A stretch of DNA of 52,789 nt, taken from NCBI GenBank assembly GCA_937941765.1, contig CALDGQ010000002.1:1-52789 (forward strand), read 5' to 3'. The position numbers were made by a program, and so were the translations under genes. The notes under the pieces were generated by a model, which ran no database searches, was not told the origin of the DNA, and worked only from the letters and a program-made list of their open reading frames with translations. Each line of letters begins with the position of its first letter. Positions within the stretch are counted from its first letter, which is position 1. Source of the DNA: an uncultured Saprospiraceae bacterium. GTDB lineage: Bacteria > Bacteroidota > Bacteroidia > Chitinophagales > Saprospiraceae. This document shows, one piece after another, positions 44,453 through 52,789 of the stretch.

Positions 44453-46126
44453 ATGCAAAAGAAGGATCAGCAAATTAAGTTCTATTCATTTTTTACCAAG
44501 TATTCCTTGATGGAGGACTATGGTTTTAGTTCTGGTTTTCTGCGTCGATTGTTTAGAAAAATTCTTCCTCAAATTCCAGATGAAAATACAATTGAATACT
44601 TTTTACTCAAATCAAAAGATCCAAAAGCTGAAGGATTAGCGTTTATAGATTTAGAAACTATTTCTAAAAGTGGTATTTCCGATGAACTTGATTTAAGTAT
44701 CAAAGCATTGGGTGCAAAAATATGCACATTTGGATTAGATAATAATATTAAGACCAAATTTAATTTTCTAGAATTGGATGTCAGTCCCTTTGAGGCTTTA
44801 TTGTCAAAATTCAGCGCTATCAATACCTCCGATGAAGCATCAATTACGGAATTGATTGGTTATTTAGAAAAAGCAAAATCGTTGGTGGAGCTTTTAAGAA
44901 AAAACAAAAATAAAATAGGCACTAATTTTCACCTAACCGTAACGACCAGAAAAATATTAGAATACATTATTCAAACAATACATTTGCTTGAATTGAAAAT
45001 TAACATTGATTCTAAAAAACATTGGGAAGCTGTTTTTATAAGATTCATTGAGTATTCGAAAACCAAAAATAGCATTCGAAGGTATGCGGTCAGGCATGGA
45101 GATTTGGTTGCGTTGGAAATAGTAGAACATACTTCGAATAAAGGAGGAAAATATATTGCAGATGACCATGCTGAATATTGGTCATTTTTCTACAAATCAC
45201 TTTTGGGCGGTGCTTTGATTTCTATTTTTGCATTGGTTAAAATCGGTGTCGAAAGTTATGAGTTTGGTCAACTAAAAAATGCATTATTTTTCAGTATTAA
45301 TTATGCGATTTGTTTTATAGTAGTCAAGCAATTTGGTGGAATTATTGCCACCAAACAACCAGCTGTTACTGCATCGACCATTGCTAAAAGAATTGATAAA
45401 CAAGATGACTTAGAAATTGATTCTATTCAAACAATCACCACACTAATTCGGTCTGTTTCAAGAAGTCAGTTCATATCTATTGTTGGTAATTTTGTAATGG
45501 CCTTACTATTTTCTTGTGTCATTGCTTTTCTTTTGAAGCTATTGGATTATGCTGATTTGCTTACAGCAATAAACTCCGAGTATCTCATGAAAAAGACGAT
45601 TCCATCCGGCAGTCTAGTATTTTTTGCTATGATAGCAGGTTTTTTCTTGGCATTATCAGGCTTGATTTCTGGTTATGTTGATAACAAGATAGTTGCATCA
45701 AAGATTCCTTTTAGAGTAAGGAATAGCATATTTAAAAGTAGTCGATTAGAGTATTTTATAGAAAACAAAATGGGTTCGTGGATTGGAAATATAGCGCTTG
45801 GTTTTTTTCTAGGTTCTGCTTCTTTGTTCAGCACACTATTACCATTTTCAATTGATATCAGACATATTGCGTTTAGTTCTGCAAATATTGGATACGCTAT
45901 TATGAATTTTAATTTTGATTATCAAATGATTTTTTATGCTATGTCGGGTGCTTTATTGATTGGGTTTATCAATTTTATAGTGAGCTTTTCTATTACTCTT
46001 TTTTTAGCACTAAAATCCAGAGGCGGCAGATTCCGATTATTGCCAGTGATTTTGAAGAATGTAGCGATAGATATATTACGAAATCCATTAGCGTATATTC
46101 ATTTGCGTAAAGATATTGTTGTTTAA
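44453..46126 (+). CDS. Gcr-family ('site-specific recombinase') multi-pass membrane protein
   Basis: 557 residues. The N-terminal ~240 residues are helical and soluble-looking. The rest has about seven hydrophobic segments. Text recalls the Gcr/SpecificRecomb family: 'EHTSNKGGKYIADDHAEYWSFF' followed by 'LLGGALISIFALVKIG', then 'GGIIATKQPAVTASTIA', then 'LSGLISGYVDNKIVASKI'. The family was named for a gonococcal effect on recombination, but no recombinase motif is visible and the protein is clearly a membrane protein. Being last in the exporter operon, 8 bases after the TolC-type gene, it is more likely part of envelope transport or lipid handling. Confidence 0.8.
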   Translation: MQKKDQQIKFYSFFTKYSLMEDYGFSSGFLRRLFRKILPQIPDENTIEYFLLKSKDPKAEGLAFIDLETISKSGISDELDLSIKALGAKICTFGLDNNIKTKFNFLELDVSPFEALLSKFSAINTSDEASITELIGYLEKAKSLVELLRKNKNKIGTNFHLTVTTRKILEYIIQTIHLLELKINIDSKKHWEAVFIRFIEYSKTKNSIRRYAVRHGDLVALEIVEHTSNKGGKYIADDHAEYWSFFYKSLLGGALISIFALVKIGVESYEFGQLKNALFFSINYAICFIVVKQFGGIIATKQPAVTASTIAKRIDKQDDLEIDSIQTITTLIRSVSRSQFISIVGNFVMALLFSCVIAFLLKLLDYADLLTAINSEYLMKKTIPSGSLVFFAMIAGFFLALSGLISGYVDNKIVASKIPFRVRNSIFKSSRLEYFIENKMGSWIGNIALGFFLGSASLFSTLLPFSIDIRHIAFSSANIGYAIMNFNFDYQMIFYAMSGALLIGFINFIVSFSITLFLALKSRGGRFRLLPVILKNVAIDILRNPLAYIHLRKDIVV

Positions 46127-46192
46127 TAAAAACATCTCTATGAAAGTCGAGAATTTTAAGGAGGAATTTTTTATTCCCTTAGTTTTTTCTAT

Positions 46193-46540
46193 TCACTTAT
46201 TTGCAAAAAATCTAAAAAAAATCCCACCCAATAAGTAAAAAAAGTAATCCCAAGGATCATGAGTGAATTTGTCTGAAAAAAAAGTAAATCCTTCCTCAAA
46301 AAGAACTGCAAGCACAATCGTAATAATTACTATTTCCAAATTTGAAAAACGAAAATCAGGTTGCTTCAACAACCATCTTCTTTCTAGTAATAGGCAATTC
46401 AAAAAGATAGGAATACTCAAAAATGGGTCTAAATAGGAATCCGCAAAAGGAATGTTGTAATTAAATACTTTCTGTAAAATTTGGTGCAATAAGAAGAGAA
46501 TTAGACAAACTATGAATGGTGTATTTCGTAAAGTATTCAT
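46193..46540 (-). CDS. Small multi-pass membrane protein
   Basis: 115 residues from ATG 46540, with about four membrane helices: 'PFIVCLILFLLHQILQKVF', 'YLDPFLSIPIFLNCLLLERR', 'NLEIVIITIVLAVLFEEGF' and 'DYFFYLLGGIFFRFF'. Bacteroidota homologs carry the unexplained label magnesium citrate secondary transporter, but there is no transporter signature here. 'LFEEGFTFFSDKFTHDPWDYFFY' is the most conserved-looking stretch. It follows the 46552 gene by 11 bases and probably shares its transcript. Confidence 0.65.
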   Translation of the reverse strand: MNTLRNTPFIVCLILFLLHQILQKVFNYNIPFADSYLDPFLSIPIFLNCLLLERRWLLKQPDFRFSNLEIVIITIVLAVLFEEGFTFFSDKFTHDPWDYFFYLLGGIFFRFFANK

Positions 46541-46551
46541 CTTATTTTCAA

Positions 46552-46782
46552 TCAAAAAGCAGCAAATAGACCAAACAGTAAACCAATAATCAAAAATGGA
46601 GATATGGCAATAAAAAACAAGATACCTGCAATTCGAATTCCGATTTTAATGATACTGGCACCTAATGAATCGTCTTTGTTAATCGCTGCCGCTTTTTTCC
46701 AGCGCTCGTAGTAGATTCCAAATTTTTCAATTAAAATATCAAAGCTATCCTTTTCTCGAATAGGTTTATCTTCTTCTTTCAT
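46552..46782 (-). CDS. Small membrane protein, unknown
   Basis: 76 residues: a charged N-terminal half ('KEEDKPIREKDSFDILIEKFG', 'YYERWKKAAAINKD') and a hydrophobic C-terminal half with one long or two short helices ('IRIAGILFFIAISPFLIIGLLF'). I do not recognise the family. It is the upstream partner of the 46193 gene. Confidence 0.6.
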   Translation of the reverse strand: MKEEDKPIREKDSFDILIEKFGIYYERWKKAAAINKDDSLGASIIKIGIRIAGILFFIAISPFLIIGLLFGLFAAF

Positions 46783-46811
46783 GTTGAAATATAAGAACTT
46801 TGGAAAAAATC

Positions 46812-46957
46812 AAATGTATGATGTGAGATAATTTTTTCAATCATTGAAGTGCTTTCAAAGACCCACGAATCACCACCGCGTATTTTCGTCTATCATAAAT
46901 CATATATCATACATCATACATCATACATCAAACATCACACATCATATATCATACATT
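46812..46957. repeat. ATCATACATC word-repeat array
   Basis: It begins AATGTATGATGTGAGATA (46812) and ends with many near-repeats of ATCATACATC / ATCATATATC (46897-46957), closing CATACATTCGAA. The outer ends are inverted copies. CTATCATAAATCAT(A/C) is shared with the repeat at 24702-24852. Confidence 0.75.
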
Positions 46958-46986
46958 CGAACCGACTTTAGAAGGTGAGAAAATTA

Positions 46987-47871
46987 TTATTTCTCCAAAG
47001 AGTAGAGTGGTGGCGCGTTTCTTTCAATTAAGAAATTAGAAAGTAACTGCAAGCTATCAGAGTTGATGATGTCCACCCCTTTATCAAGCAAAGCATTCCA
47101 AGTGTCCGTATTTTCTGGTGTTTTCCAAATCCGTAATTTCTTGCCTTCAGCAGCTACCTTTTTTGCAATGGTGCTGATGTTTTTCAACTTGATGTGATGA
47201 CATTGTCTAAATAACCAAGGAGCATTACAAATATCATCGTAATGACCACTCACAATTGGCATCAATTCAGGATCATAATGTTTGCCTAAATCACAAAGTC
47301 GACCATCCAATTGTACCCATCTTTTAGTTTCATTGATAACTTGTCGAATCGGTCGTTTGCCACTCAGGATAATATTGACACCTCTAGTGCATGCAATGTT
47401 ATTTTCCCAAGAGCTTAGCATCTCATGAAATGGTTCGATTGCCTTTTTGAGTGCCTCATAAGTTTGATGTCTACGATTTTTGATATCAATCATTAGTGAG
47501 ATAGGCTGATTGGAGTTTTTGAAAAATTTTCCGTCATTTGATTGATATCTTTCTAGTAGTGGCTCCAAATACATTTTGGAAAGTGTCTTTTGAGAATTGG
47601 GAAAAATAGGTCGGTTATGAGTGACATATAGCTTCCCTTTCATCAAATAGACATCCACCTCTATTGAAGTAAAGCCATAGTTTAATGCATCTGAAAGTGG
47701 ATTGGGATGTTGGTAATCGTTATGTGCGTGCGCTTGTGAAAGTGGATTGTTAGAATAGTAGGTAGTAGCTACATTTTTTGTAGTAGGAGCATTTTCAATT
47801 CCAACTTTTGTAAGCTGATAAATAAAAAATGCACAAATGCAAAATGAAAATGCATACCCTTTTATTCTCAT
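46987..47871 (-). CDS. GDPD/PLC-like phosphodiesterase, exported
   Basis: 294 residues with an N-terminal signal or anchor helix ('GYAFSFCICAFFIYQLTKVG'). The catalytic TIM-barrel text of the PLC-like phosphodiesterase superfamily is present: 'AHAHNDYQHPNPLSDALNYGF' (first His), 'SIEVDVYLMKGKLYVTHN' (Glu, Asp metal ligands and second His), 'LMIDIKNRRHQTYEAL' and 'KKLRIWKTPENTDTWNALLD' near the end. It probably cleaves a phosphodiester such as a glycerophospholipid head group in the periplasm. The 'HAHNDY' form is closest to the fungal Aim6-like branch. The exact substrate is unknown. Confidence 0.85.
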   Translation of the reverse strand: MRIKGYAFSFCICAFFIYQLTKVGIENAPTTKNVATTYYSNNPLSQAHAHNDYQHPNPLSDALNYGFTSIEVDVYLMKGKLYVTHNRPIFPNSQKTLSKMYLEPLLERYQSNDGKFFKNSNQPISLMIDIKNRRHQTYEALKKAIEPFHEMLSSWENNIACTRGVNIILSGKRPIRQVINETKRWVQLDGRLCDLGKHYDPELMPIVSGHYDDICNAPWLFRQCHHIKLKNISTIAKKVAAEGKKLRIWKTPENTDTWNALLDKGVDIINSDSLQLLSNFLIERNAPPLYSLEK

Positions 47872-47981
47872 GGTTGTTTAGTGTCTCAAGTATTAACTAC
47901 AATCTATATAAACTAAACATCCATTTTTATTCCATGTTTTTTTTAACAATTTGTAAGTGATTGATAATTTTTTTTCAAATA

Positions 47982-48020
47982 AAAAAAGTGCGTCTCGAAT
48001 TTATCGAAACGCACTTTTTT
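47982..48020 (-). terminator. Bidirectional-looking terminator of the giant SprB gene
   Basis: A 12-bp perfect stem AAAAAAGTGCGT (47982-47993) / 48009-48020 gives T-runs on both strands. It is 17 bases past the stop at 48038. Confidence 0.85.
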
Positions 48021-48037
48021 ATTTTCAAGATTTTGCT

Positions 48038-51000
48038 CTAATTTATAACTACTAACTTTCTGGATATCAATTTGTTATTAACATTCATGCGAATGAAGTA
48101 AGTGCCGTTATTTAGCGACATTGTATTAATTTGCATATTATGTTCGCCCACTGATTTTGGTTGAGCGCTTTGGATTGTATGAACCAATTTTCCAGTAATA
48201 TCCAATAGCTCAATCTTTATATTTGCATCTTCTTTTAATTTGTAAATCAAGGTTGTAAATTGTTGAGCAGGATTTGGCGATAGCTCAATATTGCTCATTT
48301 CATCTACCTCATTCGTAGACAACCAATAATCAAAAATAGTTAGGACTTCATTAGTAATAATTGGCGAATTATAATCAAAAAAGATGGCGGCATCGTTTAA
48401 AATATCATCTCCTTCTTGCACGTTGGTCGTATTGATATCAACATTTACGTCAAAGAACACATAACCATGACTCTCGGCTTCATTGGTAGTGCTATCCGGA
48501 AGTAAAATGTTGTCAAATGTGAAAACCAATGTTTTTCCATCACGCACATCAAGCTCATATCCATGTGAGGAAGGGCCAGGTGTAATGTCGCGTATATCAA
48601 TAACTTCATCTAATTCATCTTCAATCACAACTGTAAAAGCAGTGTCAGTTCCTGTGTTTTGAAAACGTACCCGATAAGTTAACAAATCAGTTGAACCCCA
48701 CCACACAACATTAGGATCACTACCCCAAACTTCACCATCATGCATAGCAATCTTGTCATTAGGATCGTATGAACCAACGACTTCCGAAATACAAGTTGCT
48801 ACATTATTGTCGGGGTCTATATCTCCTGTAGTCGGGTCAACATTCCCATTTACTTCTATTTCAGTACCCAATGAAATGCTTGAAGGAACATTGAATTGTG
48901 CAAGAAAGACAAAATTTTCTAACGGATCTAAATTGTTATAATCCCATGTAATCGTTCTTGTGGATTCGTTATAATTTGTAGCAGGTGGTTGTGATACAAT
49001 GAATGTTTGATTCGGATCATGTACCAAAGTGTAGGTCCCATTTATAATTTGATTGCCATAATTATAGACATTGGAAGTAACATAATGATTGAATCCAGGT
49101 CGAATGGGTGTCTTTGTAATGTATAGTTTCAAATCCGTGATGTCATTTTCATAAACGAAGAAATTGTTTCCATCTGAAACATCTCCAAAATTAGGAACAC
49201 TAACATCAATAGGCGCAATACAAAGCGGCTCATACAGCAAACTTTCAGTTAAGTAATATAAAGTGTGATTTCCAGGAGCTGTTTGAAATTCGAAGTACCC
49301 ATTCACATCAGTGTATGTATATTCGTTTTCATCTAGACTTATCAAAATATTTGGAATACTGTCGGTATCTGCATTGCTGATACAATCCAAATCATTATCT
49401 ACAATTACATATCCAGAGATCGTAACATAGCAACCATCTGCTTCTACAATCAACACATTTTCGTGACTTTCACATCCATTTACCTCATCTGTCACTGTTA
49501 CAGAGTAGCCACCAATTGCTAGTCCCGTAGCAGTTGCGTTGGTGTCTCCATTACTCCACAAATAACTATAGGTAGACGTGCCACCAGGAACGGTTGCAGT
49601 TGCCGTTCCATCTGACATATCACAGGATGCAGCCGTATCTGAAATGAGTACATCAAAAGGTCCATCAATTGTAACAATTTGCTCAATAGTACAACCTGAG
49701 GTAAGATCCGTTACCGAAGCTGTTACCTCTCCTTGATCTAAATCGGTCGCTGTATTAATACCTACTTGAAATCCATTAACAAAGTAATTGTAAACACCAG
49801 AACCTTCCAATACATTGAAAACCAAAGTACCGCCACTATCACAACTAGCATTGGTCGTTATTGTTTCAAAAGACAAAGGACTAATGTTGACAACTGAAGC
49901 ATCTGCAGTACCAATAGCGCCTAATGCATCGGTTATGGTAACACTATAATTGCCAATGCATAAATCCGTGATGGTTGCTCCTATTTGGCCTGTTGACCAA
50001 AAATATTCAAAAGGAGGAGTTCCACCATTCACAAAAGCTTCTATTTCACCGCTACAATCCTCAGGGCAATCTGGATCTAAAACGAATGCATCTACTTCTA
50101 AACTACCATTCGGAACTATAACTGTAAGTTCAGCAATGCATCCAACGATATCCGTTACAAACACCGTGTAGTCGCCTGCACAGCATACACCAATAAGGTC
50201 CTGATCAACTTCTCCATTAGGTTGCCATTGAAAAAAGTAAGGCGCTTGTCCACCAGCAACATTTAGAAAGATACTACCATCGCAATTTCCTGCACTTGTT
50301 TCTGGCTCAACAAGGGATGCACTTAATGAGAGTTGAGGTATCACTGTTAAATTGGTAACAGCGGAGGCTGAACACCCATCTTGATTCACTACGTTTACAG
50401 TATAAGTGCCAGGTGTGCATATTGTTACTGTTTGTGTGTTAGCAAATACAACTCCTGTCGGGTCAATCCATTCAAAAGCCAGCCCGTTAGCTACACCAAC
50501 AATTTCTGCTTCCGCAACAAAACAGTCACCTTCGCAAATTTCAAAGTCAAACAAAGAGACTGTGAATGGGTTTTGAGAATCCGATTCAACTGGGATGTTT
50601 AATTCTATGAAACATCCAGTTGCATCTGTAATCGTTGCAGTATAATCACCTTCACAAAGACCAGTAGGGTCTTCCGTTGTTTGTCCATTACTCCAAATGA
50701 ATTCATAAGGAAGCGTTCCACCACTAACTAAAATGTCAATAGCACCTTCACAATTTCCACACGTTTCATTCTGTACATTAGAAAGGTCGACTGTAAATGT
50801 TGAAGAGTTGTTTTCAACTCCAACACTAGTTTCTATAAAACATCCAGTTGCATCCGAAACTGTTGCAGTATATTCACCTTCACAAAGACCTGTAATATCT
50901 TCCGTTGTTTGTCCATTACTCCAAATGAAATCATAAGGAGGTGCCCCACCATTAACTAAAATGTCAATAGCACCTTCACAATTTCCACACGTTTCATTTT

Positions 51001-51799
51001 GGATATCTGATATTTCTACTGTAAATGTACCAGACGTATTTTCAACAACAATGCCGGTTACCATAAAACATCCCAATCCATCATCATCAGAAACAGTAAC
51101 ATCATAAATCCCAGCACAAAGGCCAGTTAAATCTTCAGTGGTTGCTCCATTACTCCAAGTAAAGCTGAAAGGGAAAATACCTCCTATAATATCAATGTCA
51201 ATAGCGCCATCGCAATCTCCTGAACACGAAGCATTATCTACGTTTAAAATGTCGATTCCAAAACCGCTTGAGGTGTTTGAAACTGTAATGTTGGAAATGA
51301 TACTTTGGCATCCATCACAATCAGTTCCTGTAACACTATAGGTACCAGGATCACATGCAAGTGGTGTGTTGCCAATCGCACTATAACCATTTGGTCCAGA
51401 CCATTGATAAGTGTATGGCATACATCCGCCTCCAGCTGCTACGAACATTTGAGCACAACCTCCTTGGCATGTTGTTACATTAGTGAAAGCATCAATTTGA
51501 AAGTCACCTTGTGTAAGGATAGAAGATTTGACAGCACTGCAATTATTGACATCCGTTACTGTTATCGCATGCCATCCAATAGCTAGGTTAGTAACAGTAT
51601 ATGCACCATTGGTTTGGGTACTTCCGCCAATCCATTCGTATTGATAAGGAGGGACTCCATTTTGAGGTGTCAGTTCTATCATCCCGTCTTCCATGCCACA
51701 GGTTGGATGTGTAACATTTCTGTCAACATCCAAACATTGTGCACTAATTGTAAAGCCAATTGCTAAATTCAATAGTAAGAATAAAAATGTACGAAGCAT
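48038..51799 (-). CDS. Giant cell-surface protein: ten SprB repeats, SdrD-B-like and DUF7619-like domains, T9SS sorting domain
   Basis: 1253 residues with signal peptide ending 'FTISAQ' (21). About ten SprB repeats of ~75 residues run to roughly residue 790, each with 'GG.PPY.F.WSNGQTTED..GLC.G.Y..TV.DA.GC'. Repeats four and five are almost identical (period 228 nt). Next come an SdrD-B/CnaB-like module ('ISGYVIVDNDLDCISNADT', 'YTYTDVNGYFEF') and a region with 'YRVRFQNTGTDTAFTVVI' and 'AIFFDYNSPIITNEV', the DUF7619-type domain. The end is a type A sorting domain ('IELSPNPAQQFTTLIY', 'SRKLVVIN'). It is probably an adhesin or gliding-related surface protein exported by T9SS. It is monocistronic. 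Confidence 0.93.
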   Translation of the reverse strand: MLRTFLFLLLNLAIGFTISAQCLDVDRNVTHPTCGMEDGMIELTPQNGVPPYQYEWIGGSTQTNGAYTVTNLAIGWHAITVTDVNNCSAVKSSILTQGDFQIDAFTNVTTCQGGCAQMFVAAGGGCMPYTYQWSGPNGYSAIGNTPLACDPGTYSVTGTDCDGCQSIISNITVSNTSSGFGIDILNVDNASCSGDCDGAIDIDIIGGIFPFSFTWSNGATTEDLTGLCAGIYDVTVSDDDGLGCFMVTGIVVENTSGTFTVEISDIQNETCGNCEGAIDILVNGGAPPYDFIWSNGQTTEDITGLCEGEYTATVSDATGCFIETSVGVENNSSTFTVDLSNVQNETCGNCEGAIDILVSGGTLPYEFIWSNGQTTEDPTGLCEGDYTATITDATGCFIELNIPVESDSQNPFTVSLFDFEICEGDCFVAEAEIVGVANGLAFEWIDPTGVVFANTQTVTICTPGTYTVNVVNQDGCSASAVTNLTVIPQLSLSASLVEPETSAGNCDGSIFLNVAGGQAPYFFQWQPNGEVDQDLIGVCCAGDYTVFVTDIVGCIAELTVIVPNGSLEVDAFVLDPDCPEDCSGEIEAFVNGGTPPFEYFWSTGQIGATITDLCIGNYSVTITDALGAIGTADASVVNISPLSFETITTNASCDSGGTLVFNVLEGSGVYNYFVNGFQVGINTATDLDQGEVTASVTDLTSGCTIEQIVTIDGPFDVLISDTAASCDMSDGTATATVPGGTSTYSYLWSNGDTNATATGLAIGGYSVTVTDEVNGCESHENVLIVEADGCYVTISGYVIVDNDLDCISNADTDSIPNILISLDENEYTYTDVNGYFEFQTAPGNHTLYYLTESLLYEPLCIAPIDVSVPNFGDVSDGNNFFVYENDITDLKLYITKTPIRPGFNHYVTSNVYNYGNQIINGTYTLVHDPNQTFIVSQPPATNYNESTRTITWDYNNLDPLENFVFLAQFNVPSSISLGTEIEVNGNVDPTTGDIDPDNNVATCISEVVGSYDPNDKIAMHDGEVWGSDPNVVWWGSTDLLTYRVRFQNTGTDTAFTVVIEDELDEVIDIRDITPGPSSHGYELDVRDGKTLVFTFDNILLPDSTTNEAESHGYVFFDVNVDINTTNVQEGDDILNDAAIFFDYNSPIITNEVLTIFDYWLSTNEVDEMSNIELSPNPAQQFTTLIYKLKEDANIKIELLDITGKLVHTIQSAQPKSVGEHNMQINTMSLNNGTYFIRMNVNNKLISRKLVVIN

Positions 51800-52106
51800 A
51801 TGTTTAAAATTTTATCAGGGAAATTTTTTCTATTCATTCTCCTTGATTCGATCTGGCATCATGAATTACAAATGATTGCACCATTTTGTAAAGACAAGGA
51901 AATTGATATTTAAGCTAGAAAAGAAGTATTTAAAATAAAATTAATCTAATTCTTACAAGTTAAATAGAAAATCTAGCTGGAATAGTGACATTATATAGCC
52001 ATTTTTCATATTGGTGAATCAAACCATTCGTTTCAGTATTTGGTAGCTATATTTAGTTGAACCCGTATTAGGTGTTCATTCTCTTTCCATTTCTCATATA
52101 AAAGTG

Positions 52107-52114
52107 TACATTTG
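52107..52114 (+). promoter_or_regulatory. rpsO promoter -7 box
   Basis: TACATTTG fits TAnnTTTG, 50 bases before the rpsO ATG. The -33 region reads TTTCC rather than TTG. I see nothing else in 51800-52106. Confidence 0.5.
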
Positions 52115-52163
52115 CACCGCTGTAACTGATTTCAGTAATCACTAATGGTAAAACTTTAAAAAT

Positions 52164-52439
52164 ATGCCAGTTTATTTAACACCAGAGAAGACCGGAGAGA
52201 TCTTCGCAGAATTCGGAGGAGATGCCAAAAATTCAGGATCTACCGAAGGACAAATCGCTTTATTTACCTACCGTATCAAAAGCCTTTCACAACACCTTGA
52301 ACGTAACAAAAAAGACCACTCTTGTAGAAGGACTTTGTTGACACTCGTTGGTAAGAGAAGAAGACTTTTAGCTTATTTGATGAAAAAAGATATTACTAAA
52401 TATCGTGCAATCATTGAGAAGTTAGGTATCAGAAAATAA
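52164..52439 (+). CDS. rpsO: 30S ribosomal protein uS15
   Basis: 91 residues; '[21 protein letters not shown]', '[21 protein letters not shown]' and '[16 protein letters not shown]' are diagnostic. It binds the 16S rRNA three-way junction early in 30S assembly. The rpsO-pnp order is the widespread one, with a terminator between. Confidence 0.97.
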   Translation: MPVYLTPEKTGEIFAEFGGDAKNSGSTEGQIALFTYRIKSLSQHLERNKKDHSCRRTLLTLVGKRRRLLAYLMKKDITKYRAIIEKLGIRK

Positions 52440-52446
52440 TTTTTAA

Positions 52447-52488
52447 GGGGAGTATTTTGAAGACATTCAGGATACTCCTTTCTTTTTT
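52447..52488 (+). terminator. Terminator between rpsO and pnp
   Basis: GGAGTAT (52449-52455) pairs with ATACTCC (52472-52478), followed by TTTCTTTTTT. In many bacteria partial read-through here links rpsO and pnp. Confidence 0.75.
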
Positions 52489-52663
52489 AGTGTGTGGAAT
52501 TCTTGTGAAGAACGAGGTATCTCAGCCTACACCTGTTTCATTATATGGTTAATGCTTTCCTGCCTCTTGAATCCACTCGATTCATAATAGTAAACTTATG
52601 TTTTTAAGTTTACTAATTCCTATTTGATTATAACGAGATTTAAAATAAATAAAATAAAGAAAC

Positions 52664-52789
52664 ATGGGAAAAAAAATTCCTATTTCAACTTCATTCAATT
52701 TACCTGATGGTACAGAGGTAACACTTGAAACTGGAAAGTTGGCGTCATTTGCAAATGGCAGTGTCGTAGTAAAAGTTGGCAAAACTATG
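52664..52789 (+). CDS. pnp: Polyribonucleotide nucleotidyltransferase, N-terminal fragment
   Basis: ATG 52664 opens a frame that runs off the window after 42 codons: 'MGKKIPISTSFNLPDGTEV' followed by 'LETGKLASFANGSVVVKVGK', the first strands of the PNPase RNase PH-like domain 1. PNPase is the phosphorolytic 3'-5' exoribonuclease of the degradosome. Position directly after rpsO supports the call. Confidence 0.93.
   Translation, partial: MGKKIPISTSFNLPDGTEVTLETGKLASFANGSVVVKVGKTM

Noticed and set aside
44453..46126. A real DNA recombinase, hence a mobile element
   Set aside because: The protein is a multi-pass membrane protein with no Ser or Tyr recombinase motif; only the family name suggests it.
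46897..46957. Possible CRISPR array
   Set aside because: Units are about ten bases with no spacers; it is a simple word repeat.

Overview
The window comes from a low-GC member of the Bacteroidota, probably of the Saprospiria type. The evidence is C-terminal type IX secretion (T9SS) sorting domains on a truncated surface protein, an S8 protease and a 1253-residue SprB-repeat protein; many '...AQ' signal peptides and Bacteroidota lipoboxes; the conserved rpmB-rpmG-DUF4295-ftsY block; and promoter boxes of the TTG-N19/20-TAnnTTTG type. No rRNA, CRISPR array or transposase was found. One tRNA, Arg(ACG), is present. Most of the window is ordinary chromosome.

Layout. 1-5.1 kb: end of a T9SS cargo protein, ruvB, a lipoprotein, and a dimeric-type isocitrate dehydrogenase with a 244-residue repetitive acidic tail. 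5.2-11.6 kb: a frameshifted methyltransferase, an RCC1/SH3b secreted protein, a GIN-domain lipoprotein, a structured intergenic region, and a second, monomeric-type isocitrate dehydrogenase. 11.8-17.3 kb: an A-type Fe-S carrier, a membrane protein, a 5'-nucleotidase-domain lipoprotein, a four-helix-bundle gene enclosed by 41-bp inverted repeats, a DUF998 membrane protein and lepA. 17.4-24.5 kb (minus strand): two paralogous outer-membrane proteins, an acetyltransferase, an amidase, a sulfotransferase-like protein, and tRNA-Arg-rpmB-rpmG-DUF4295-ftsY. 24.9-31.5 kb (minus): a fatty-acid hydroxylase, a coupled DUF1684/metal-receptor/S8-protease operon, a beta-propeller protein and two zinc metallopeptidases. 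31.8-37.8 kb: ribA, an ECF sigma/anti-sigma-like pair, an SprB lipoprotein, a cysteine-rich small membrane protein, mazG, and a broken hsp20 behind a sigma54-like promoter.

The most system-like locus is 37.9-46.1 kb. A TetR regulator diverges from seven co-directional genes: a short HPF/RaiA-like ribosome-associated protein, a lipoprotein, an ABC exporter half-transporter, a HlyD-type adaptor, a hotdog thioesterase, a TolC-type channel, and a multi-pass membrane protein of the so-called Gcr 'site-specific recombinase' family. The exporter's ATPase keeps Walker A but has a non-canonical signature motif, Q-loop, Walker B and H-loop. The window ends with small membrane proteins, a GDPD/PLC-like esterase, the giant SprB protein, rpsO and the first 42 codons of pnp.

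A second theme is the number of palindromic or word-repeat intergenic elements, from several unrelated sequence classes. Some of them supply the last codons of neighbouring genes. All functional calls come from reading the translated sequence; no database search was run.
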